Origin: Cristatella mucedo
Lineage: Eukaryota; Bryozoa; Phylactolaemata; Cristatellidae
Assembly (NCBI GenBank): GCA_009760855.2
Contig: WPIO01000024.1
Location: 1,792,001-1,856,000, forward strand
Reading direction: 5' to 3'
Length of the DNA stretch: 64,000 nucleotides
A program made the translations under genes and the position numbers. The notes beneath the pieces are model-generated. The model did not search any database. It saw only the letters and a program-made list of their open reading frames with translations, and had not been told where the DNA came from. This document shows, in pieces, positions 24,701 through 35,600 of the stretch (position 1 is its first letter; each line of letters begins with the position of its first letter).

Positions 24701-26112
24701 GTCTGCATCGTCTGCACCAGGCTTCCTTCTAACTTATGATAACCACATAACCATGAGCCGGCCAGTATTAGGTGTCCTAGTCGAACCCACTAAGGCAAGC
24801 ACATTAGTCGGTCCATCTCCTAACTGCATTGCCTGCACAGAGGTCCATTCTAACCTGAGCTAGGTGGATAAGTAGCTGGGTCTGTACTGGGCGCCCTAGT
24901 CGCACCTACTAGGGCAAGGGCTCCCATCGCGGCTAAGCTGAGAGCTGCCCCAGTGTACTTTTGAAGGTGCAGCCACTACCCCTTCGGATGGTCTGGCCGC
25001 ATGCGTCAGTTAACCTAATGACCTCATTCTTTTCAGAGGAGAGGGGATTTTTTTGGCTAGTAGGGCTGAGAGTCACCCTCGGCGCCTAGAGCTCCAGTGT
25101 CCAAGCTCTAGGCGCTTCAGTCTTTATTCTGTGGCGAAAGCAGACATAGACATTGCTCGGCGCCCTCGGCTAAATAAACTCTGCTGCTCGCATGAGCCGG
25201 CCGACTGACCTAGTCGCAAATATTATGCTCGTCGAGCAACGCTACTTAGCAGCAGGCTGCCCCGACTGGCATCAGTCCCGGCACGTCTAGGTAGGGGCCG
25301 TCGTGGCTGCAATCAGGCTGTCTCAGGAGAGCAGCCGTGTCATGCGGTTAAAGCCACCAGGTGCAAATACCGTCACTGCTGCAGATCAAGCCGGGCTCGT
25401 AAAGCAATTTGCTATACAGCCCTATTTAAGGAGATGGAGGCTGAGAAAAGCGTTCCTGTCGTGCTTGCCAACGATTGTCGAGCTTAAGCTGGCAGCACCT
25501 GCAGCTGCTGCCAGCAGGTGCTGCCATCTTGAGGCGGCTGCTCCTCGACTCCTGCACTCGATACATCGCTGCCGACTATCATTGAAGTGTGCTACACAGA
25601 AGTGATGTAAAAGAGCAGCTGCAAAGCTGCGCCAGAATCGAAGGATGGTGCAAAGTCAGCATCGTCGTGCTTGGAAATGTGACCGACTGCCCACTGTTGG
25701 TCGGAATCAAAGCAGGAGCACATGCTAACTGTAACTGGCAAATTATTACTAGGATGTGGTATTCACTTTTCCTTCTCGATATTTCCAGAGTACACCAATG
25801 GGCCGGTGCTGTTGCATGTGCACAGCTGTGCTAATTGGGACAAGCCGAGAGAGGGGCCTTGAAGGCAGCGGCATTGCTAGGATCTTGTGCGACAGCCCGG
25901 GTGCGATCTACACAGATGGCATCCCCTAGTATTATGTGGCCATTTTTGTGCCCCCCAATCCAGCACCCCTGATTGCCTCGCTGGTTTGGCCCAGTGGTTA
26001 AGGTGTTCTCACCGACCAAGGTCTGACAGACCTTGGTCGGGGCGAGCACCTTAACCACTGGACCAAATCAGCTCAGCCTACGCATGAATTTCTCTCTTTC
26101 TCTCTCCCTCAT

Positions 26113-26151
<39 letters not shown>

Positions 26152-26587
26152 CCAGCGCCCGGGGAATTATGACCCCTACCCCCTTCGGTACGCCACTGCT
26201 TGAAGGTACACTTTGAGAGCACACCACACGTACGTGCTATTCATATTTTGATCTATTCTATGTTTTAGAATAGGATGCACGCATATACATATATATTATT
26301 TAGATTTGCAACTAAGTGTAGCAGTCGTGTCACTAGCCAGCTACTTGCAGTAGTGGTCTAATGGGCATAATCTGTTCACTGTTGTACTTAATAAATCTTA
26401 ATAATGTAATGGCTGCATATGCAATGGTCAAGGCTCAAACTGTAAGCAAGGCCGATGTGCATTCATGGCTGCCCTAAAAAAAGACACCGAGTCAAAGGAA
26501 ATGAGAGAGGGGGAATGAGCACAAAGTAAGGGGAGAGGATCGTATGTCTTCTTGTGCGTGTGTGTACATGCTTACGTGCATACTTTT

Positions 26588-26631
<44 letters not shown>

Positions 26632-29600
26632 CTGTGTGAGAGAATGACTGTCTCAGTATTGGTAGACAGACAGATAGACGGAAACATGGAGAAATAAACC
26701 GGAAAGAGTGAAAGAAAGATTGTGAGACAGAAAGACACACAGACAGGCAGATGAGCTAGGTGATTTTGTTCATCATAGGGGTAAGTGTTCAGTCACTGTC
26801 ACCAAAATTTATGCATTATTTCATTATAGTAGTCGTATCTCAGTATCAGTCTTGCTGGAAAGGCAGCTACGTGTCATGCCCATCAGCATTACACTATCAT
26901 TCTAACGATACATATATGAGATTTAAAGTGTCCAAAAAATTTAGCTTCACGAGCCGGATTAGTTGGTTTTGTCAGGCCACTTGGTCTCTGGGAATGAATG
27001 AAACTCTATAAATGACTTGATCCTGCATCTTCCAAGGCATGCATGGAAGAGTACCCGACCGATTTAACATTTGAACGTCTTGCTAGCAGAGCAAGTGAAG
27101 TGGATGTTATGCAAAGCCCTTCACGGCCTCCCGGTGAGGAGATGCAAAGATTTACTATAATATATAAAGAGTTTGCTAACGTTTAAGGATGACCTCTTTT
27201 GCTGTAAGCTCTATTTTTCTAAGAAATTGGCATGTGCAATTTAAGTGTGTGTGTGTGTGTGTGCCATTAGCTGAATCCTTTTCTACTGGCTCAACATTCA
27301 GGCTTGTCATTGGTAGAGGAGAGGAGTACAACATTCTGCCGGAAGCTATGACTTTGTGGTATGCCTTACTTTAGCTTGTATCAACAATACATGCTTATTG
27401 TATTCGATATGTCGTTAAGGACACAGACCGTTTTAGTAAAGATGTACTGAAGTATTTGGCCTGTAGATATATAATTTTCACGTTAGCTTTAAAAATGCAT
27501 TGCACTTTGGCTTACACATGATTACTTCTTCTGGGGATTTAGACAGAAGGCTTATGGATGTAGCTAAACTAGTTGCGATGCATAGTTTTCTTATGTAAGA
27601 CCATCGCCTATAAGGCATGAGATTGCACCAAGGTATCAAGTTGCCTCATTGTTGCCTTGATGCCAAACGAGTGTGTTTATGCATGGTTGTTAATGGCTCT
27701 GCCACTCATTCAGCATTGGGCCAATATAGATTACAGTTTGTCTTTTTTAATAGATCTTGTAGTGCAGTGTCATTGAATATATCAGGTACACAATCAAGTA
27801 TGCCTACTTTCAGCTAAGTAACGTTGCTAAAATTCGGGCTAGTTTAGGCAGATTACCACATCTAAATTGGTTCCTGCATTTGTGACATCCTGTCTTGACT
27901 TCTACAACTCACTGCTTGCTGGTCTACCGGCCTGTGCAATCAGGCGCTTACAGCTGGTGCAAAACTCTGCAGCTAGGCATGTCTGTCGTGAGCGGCACAG
28001 TTGCTACATCTCACCACTACTCGGCGACCCACTGGCTCGAAGTCAATCAATGCATCGGCTTCAAGGCTTTGCCTCTCACTTTTAGGTCCCTTCATGTTTT
28101 TGCTCCAGCCTACCTATCAGATCTACTTCCCCACCAGGCTAAGCATCGTACCACCCACTTTTCGAAATCTAACTGCTTACCTTTACCTCAAACGAACCTC
28201 AAATCTTTTGGAGACCGTGCCTTTAGCTCGTATGCTCCCAGAGCCTAGAACTCACTCCCGATTTCTGTCACGACATCTTTTGAATTGACCTCATTTAAAA
28301 AGAACTAAAAGCACACCTATTTATGTCAGTATTTAGTAGGTCCTTGTGATTCGTCTTTTATGTGGTTATGCATGCTGACACAGTGCATGCTGCCTCTAAC
28401 CACACTTCCATGCTGACCTTGTGCATGTCACCCCTGTTATTCTTGTTGTTTATTGAGAATGCTACTACTAACCATTCGATCGTGCTTTCTTTGCAGCAAC
28501 TATACAGTGCCTAGAAAGATATTGATTTCTCTGAGGGCGCTTTATCAAATGTACTATTACTATTATTATTATTATTGCGATAATTGAATGACGACATTTT
28601 CTGCAGGATAATGCCAGCATGGTCCGACTGGTGGATTTTGAATCTGTGACCTCGCTTGAACGTCAGTACATCTGTGCATTGCACAGCTTGTGGGAAGACC
28701 AAGGCATTCAGGAATGCTATGACAGGAAACGTGAATTCCAGCTCACTGACTCGGCTAAATAGTAAGGATGCTGTCAGGTTGCTCTTTTGTAGGTGCTTAT
28801 CTGCGACTATCCAAGTGGGTACTTGATATTCTACGTAATTAAGACTGTGCATGCTGCCGCTAACCATACTTGAATGCTAACCCTGAGCATGTCACCGCTA
28901 ACCTTGTTATTCTCATTGTGTATTCAGCATGCTACCACTACAAACATACCTATTTAGGAAAGCATTTAGTTGGTCCATGTGATTCGTTCTTCATGTGCTT
29001 ATGCGTGCTGACACTGTGCATGCTGCCACTAACCACATTTGCATGCTGACCCTGTGCATGCCACCCCTAACCATGTTATTCATGTTGTTTGTTGATCAAG
29101 CATGATATTACTCACCATTCAATTGCATTTCCCTTTGCAGCAAATGTAAAGCGCCTAGAAAGAGATTGAGTTCTCGGAGGGCACTTTATCAAGTGCATTA
29201 TTATTATTATTATTACTAACAATTTGATCGTGCTTCATTTGCAGTAAATGTAAAGTGCCTATAAAGAAATTGAGTAAGTGTACTGAGCTAACCTGTAGCT
29301 AACCTTGACTCACTAACTAGCTTGGCGATAGTTCAGACGACTTTATAGCGCTGCCAAGTTTTTCAACAGTTGACCAAAGATTGAAACTTCCGATCTGTTA
29401 AGTGCCTAGATGAGTTTTAGCTCTCCCGGGCCCTATTTTGGAAAAGTGATTAGGTGCTTGCCTTTAACGACTAAATAAGTGGGCTTGAGCTCTTCGGCAC
29501 ATGGATAGCGCTCGGATAGAAATTAAGTGTACAAATGATCTATATTTTTGGAGCAGGGCTATATATAACTTTATTATCATTATAATTGCTAATATACTCA

Positions 29601-32600
29601 TTAATTCCTATCGGCTGTCGTAGGGCCTCCAAGTCTTTATCGGTGTTGTAGTTTTAGTTGTAAAGCACTGCACTGATTGGTTTTACCGTTGCGTTTATTT
29701 TGTTTTGTTTTGCCAAGCATACCTGTCCATAGAGATTAGGCTGCGATTTACTTAAGAAAAAGTCCTTCAATCTCTGGCGTCCCTGCAGGTGGCTTCGCCC
29801 CTCCCCCAGAATTTCCTGGCTGCGTTTTAGTCTTAATACCCGCGGATCTTGGCTTAAAGGTGAGGTGCTTGCTTTTCACGACCCTATGTGTGGGTTTGAG
29901 TCCTCTAGTAGGCAACTCTTCGTTGCCAGTAGCGATAATCAGCTGTGCTCATCTCCACTAGGTGAATGATTCCGTTCCATCAGCTGGCCATTGGCTTTTA
30001 CTGTCTACTGCTTGGCTGCAGCTTCAGGGATAATGAAGCGGTGCATTAGCTTGAGTGCTGCACAAGGGGTGCCCAATGCACGCTGTCTATGCTTTCACCG
30101 GTTATCCCGGCGTTCCAATGCTGGCTCCGGTTTTGTTGTGCAGCTATCTAGACAGCCTGGACCGAGTGGCCGCTGACGATTACCTCCCCACTCTGCAGGA
30201 CATCCTGCGTGTCAGAGTGCCGACAACGGGTATAACAGAATACCCATTTTATCTCGACAAGGTCACATTCCGGTGAGCATATGAATGAGATTGTGAATGT
30301 TAGATGAAATAGCCATTAATGTTCAAGTCAGTCATTCGCCAAATTCCCAACATGATAATTGTAATAGGTCGTTTTTATAGCTCCATAAAGACAACTAAAC
30401 CTCTATCCAATCGCTCTGCAACTAGCTGCGAGAGAGTCAACAGTTGAGAGTTAATAATACGGGCGGTATATTGGCAAGACAAACATGTAGCAGAAAACAA
30501 GGATCATGCTAAGGCCAGCACGGTACACTAAGTAGGACCAGCTGCAAGAAGCTGGCTCTGAATCATACGAAACCACACGTGCCAAGAACAACGACAATAA
30601 AGACAGGCTCTCTGGGCGAAGTGAGAGTGGACAGAAACGGAGAGTTACGTTTTCATGGGAGACTTAAAAGGATGCAAGGTCATACATAGCAGGTAGTGGC
30701 AGAAGTAGGAACCAAGTTCCAGACGTGCATACAAACCCTGAAGGCCTTATCACTGAAAGGTTTCAATTTAAAGTAAAAAAGTGCGTGTTAGTTGATTTAA
30801 CAGCCTCATTTTTATGCCGACCGAAGAGCTTTAGCGGCTATAGCCAGCGCTTGCAGGTGATTATAAAGGAGATCCACCTGAGCAGTTCGAATCTACAATG
30901 ATGGTGGTCACGAAGTGCGAACACTTTACTTCTTTGCTAAAACTTGGGGTGCGAGGGGTGATGAGCTGAGGGTCAGGAGCTGAGGGGCGAGAGCGCACTG
31001 AAGGAGCACTGAAGGATGTTGGAATAGGTTGGCTGGCGCAAGTCAGGCTGATGATCTTGAAATCGATTCGATGCTTGATAGGGAGCTGGCGAGGCTCAGA
31101 CAGACAGACTTACAAGAGTTCTGAAAAAAGGGAATTGCAGTAATCTCGACGCGATTATGTATACTTCGAGCTAATAGCCTCTAAAGCAAATTCATTCATG
31201 ACTCTAGTAACTTTGATTAAGTATTTCAAGAAGTAAGCATGGCGTCTGCTCGACGAATGTATCCATCCTGTTAATAGAAAATCGCGAATCTTGCTCGCAG
31301 TCATTTGCCCTTGGGTGCTATTACTTCACATCTTGTTGTCGTGCGTAGTGTGAATGTGCATCGGCTTGCCGTCTTTAAATGTGCTCATGGAAGACTGTAT
31401 ACTCTCCCGAGATTGCTTCGTTTTAAAGGTAAAAGATTCGGCAGTTGGTATGGCATGAACTGTCAGTAGAAGTGACTCCAGCCATAATACAAGCACTTAG
31501 GCTTTGAAAAGAGAGGTCTGACGTTGGCAGATTTTAAATCCTCATACCATAAGCGAAGCTTTTCGGGCCCAGCCCTAGCAGCGAATAAGAGTGCCTAGCC
31601 CCGGTTTCGTTTTTGTTGCTGGCGTACATATCTCGATCATCGAGCATACATTCGGTTGCAAATAACTACTGGTAGTGGCTGTCTATTATGATTTGAGTAG
31701 TCCGTAATTTAGTTGTTTCTCTGTTAAAGCTGATGCAGGTCACACTGCTTCTGCTCGATGGCTGCTGCACGTGTGCTTTGGTTCTTACCGCTCGTGTAGC
31801 ATAGTCGACGTCGGTGGTCAGCGGTCAGAGAGGCGAAAATGGATTCATTGCTTTGAGAAGATTACTTCGATAATGTTCCTGGTCGCTCTAAGTGAATACG
31901 ACCAAGTGCTTGCTGAATCAGCAGACGAGGTGAGATACTGAGCATTTACTAACAGCCGCCTTCTCCTCGAGGCAATTGCAGTTTTTTGAAGCTGCGAGCG
32001 AGTCCTATTCTTTTGCTCATTTCTTTCACGTAGGGCTACGGTTACTAGATTTATGCCATTATATAGAGTAGCTCCATTTGTTCTTCTTTTTCGGTTCGTA
32101 GGCGCAGAGAAGTTAGGCTGAAGCAACAGGCTGAGGTCCAGCGCAGCAAAAGTAAAAGAGTTGGCCGATTCTCACTCATGTAGCTGCAGAATGCAGAAGA
32201 GCCCTAGTGATACTCCCCGGTCGCCGCTTGGAGTTCGCAATAAATGAATGGCAAACGATTTCCTGCGGAAAGGACACGAACCAACGACCTAGGCTGTGCC
32301 TCTCGAGCACCTCACCCCATTGGCTTTGCTGCAAGGGGCGTGCCTTAAGCCTCTGATTGGCTGCCTCTAGCAAAACCACGAGTTGGCCCCCTCAGAGGCG
32401 CCAATCCGGGCAGTTAACTAAGAGCACTCTGATCGTTAGATCATCGCCTCGTCTCTACGGAGGAGAATCACCAACTGTAGGAGCAGGCATTTCTTGGTAG
32501 GGGCAGACGAGGGAGAGCGGTTGTTATGACAGAGAGGGGACCCTCACTAGTTCGGGTAGGGGCACAACGCCTACAATGTGCTAAGCCTTGTGGCAAACCA

Positions 32601-35600
32601 ATTTTTAGGGTTGGCAGTACGGTCAGCACGTCTGCCACATGCTTTCAATTGGGCTAATTAAACTGTAATAATAAATTTCGCTATCAACATCCAGCTTGTC
32701 GCAGGGTTTAGAAAAAGGAATGTTTTGCCTGCTCATGTTGAGTGAGCTAACCATGTTGGTTTTGGTGACACCGCGAGCATTACAGTTGGTGAAGATGCAC
32801 TGGCTTTGATTGGCCGCATTGCTGTCTTTGAGTTTAGTTATGTCGCGCGTCTTTGGGCCGATTAAATTAAATCGCAGCTATTCAGAGTTATCATTATATA
32901 CACGAAGACACTAGCCCTACTATTTCATAGTATACAGTGTAACATTTTGTGCAGTGTATTATGTACAAATATGTTGTCTTCAACTAGAATCTTTTGGCGC
33001 GACTTTCTGTATCTGGTCAATCGATGCTTTTGCAGAACAGAATGGAGGAGTCGAAGGCACTTTTCTGTACCATCATCGCATCGCCGTGGTTTATGAAATC
33101 ATCGGTAATTCTATTTCTGAATAAGAAGGATATTCTCGAGGAGAAGATCCGACATTCGCATTTAGCAGACTACTTCCCTGCGTTTAATGGTAAGTTTGGA
33201 CCAGGAAGAACGGCAGCAGCTGCTCAAAATTGTGCACGTGACTTCTGTGGCGAGCGTAGAGTAGAGGCGCATAAAGTTATTGGGAAACCCGCCCTGCTTT
33301 GGTTCGGCATTTTTGCTAATGTTTGGCTATAGTATTTGTCATAGTCTCGAGGCAGGGCTGAGCTTGGGCGAATACTGTTTTTGAGCAATCTTTTACCAAT
33401 GCTAACATTTTTGTCACTGTTTGTGCACTGCTCAGCATTTCGCTCAGGTCTGCTTCATGTTGTGGCGGCCCGTGCATGCGAGGCTGCTCTGAGCTAAACA
33501 CAAGCATTCTTACTTCCTTCTGCGAGTTACCGTACGTTACCGCGAGGCCAATGTCGATCCTTTTCGTAGGGCCTAAGTGCGACGCCAAAGAGGCCAGGGA
33601 GTTCATCTTGAAGATGTTTCTCGAGTTGAATCCCGACCCCGATACGAAGACGGTGTACTCGCATTTCACATGCGCCACCGGTAAGACTCGCTCACTCGCG
33701 GCAATGCCACAGTGGACAGACCGAGTGCGTGCCTCTCTTCACGTCAACTCATTGTGCGAAACTACTTCCGAAGTTGAGATGATTATCAGGTGAAATGTCT
33801 CCTTAGGATTTACAGCTCATTGGTCCAACCTCCGAGTAGTACTCGCATCTAAGAGTAGGATTCGACAATCTATTCGAACGGTTCATACAATGGGCTTCCT
33901 GTACGGTCAGTAAGCATCTCATTATGCCGGCAGGAAGACAAGTGAGACAAGAGCTACCCAAGTCTAGACGGATGTTACAAGTGTTTTAATTAGTTAGCTA
34001 GTATACCCTTATCCTGATGAAATCGAAATTTGTGCAATTTTACTGCTCCAAAGGAACGCGTAATTGACTTTGGAGCTGACGTTGTCATGTGGCTGAAGTA
34101 ATTCTGGAACTTGATCCAGGAGAATTCAGACTGAGATCATTTTTGAGACCAGGCTCTCTAGTTCTCTCAGCTCTGTTGCTGCATGTACTGCAAACATCAG
34201 CACTTCGATGGCAGCACACTTTCTTAAGTTGAATGACAAACAATCAACTCACTAGCTATGGGCAAACCTAGTGTGATTCAGACATGGGAAAGCTCAATGC
34301 TCGAAATCGGCTCCATCAGCTTCTGCACCTCCTACAGCATCTGCACGAAATCAGGCGGTTCCATAGTAACCTTTCGTTAGACGACCACGTCAGCTCTACG
34401 GTCGTCTGCCTACTTTTAGCTACGTAATATTGCAAAAATCCGGGCTTGTTTAGACAGTGGTACCATATCAAAGTTGGTACATACGTTTGTGACATCCCAT
34501 CTTACTTGTTGTGACGCACTACCTGCAGATCTTCAGACCTACGCAATAAGGCACTTAAGGCAGTTGGTGCGAAACTCAGCAGCCTATCGTGAGGTTCGCT
34601 TTTCTTCTCGTTACAACACTTCTCGCCGACTTGCATGCTCTCCCAGCCAAGCAGTTTATCAACTTTAAGGTTTTTGTCACTCACTTTTAGGTACCTTCAT
34701 TCTGGCCCCAGCCTATCTAGCAGAGCTATCCTCCAACCAATCTAGGCATGCTACTGCCTGGTCCTCCGATACAACTCGTTTAGCTATGCCAAAAAACCAG
34801 CCTCAAATGCTTTACAGACCGTACCTGTAGTTAATAGTTATAAAAATGTTTTTACACCACCCTCAGAGAATTTGATCTCTTTCTAGGCAATTTCTGCAAG
34901 CACGTATTGCCACTACTGAGCTAGAGATAGAGATAGATATATTGGGCTTCAGGTCGCAGTGAGAAATCCACGCTTGTAGAGGCAATTTTATTATCGTCCT
35001 TCACACTTTAATCGAATTGAGCTTATTTTTTAGCCTAGTGTAGTGGTGCCGGTGGCCGATTTCGTCGCCCCTTTTCAAAGCTGCTTAGCTGTTTTGAGAT
35101 ATGCTCTTCGGCAAAGACTTACACGCTTTTGAAGCACTTAGTGCATAGTAAATTTATTACTATGCTAGGAATCCCATATGAAGTCTTACCGGTACAAGTG
35201 ATTAACGAACTAAGAGGGTTAGTTTAGTAAAGTCGGCGAGCCATGTGCTCTAGGAGTCTCAGATATGAATTTCGGCAGCGTCAAAGCGTTAGAGTGAATG
35301 TGCATGTCGTAGCTAGGCTCCTGTTGCCACAAACTTTTGAGTTCTCGTCCGAATGCGATTCTTGTAACGCTTTGCGAACTTTCCCTTGCCGTTTATCTCC
35401 TGCTTATTGATATATATCTCCTGCTTATAGATTATGCGCTCAGACGTAATTTCTTCGAACCTTTGATAAGTGTCTCAAGCGTAGTTATTTTTCTTTTCTG
35501 CCCATGGGGCCGTTTCAATTGACCCCCTGGGTCTGGAGCCCAGGAGGTAAGGTGCTCGCTCTTCCCGATCCAAGTCGTGGGTTCGAGTCCTGTGATTGGC

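Noticed and set aside
26463-26740. His-Thr-rich proteins on the minus strand
   Set aside because: They are translations of the (GT)n microsatellite and its flanks.
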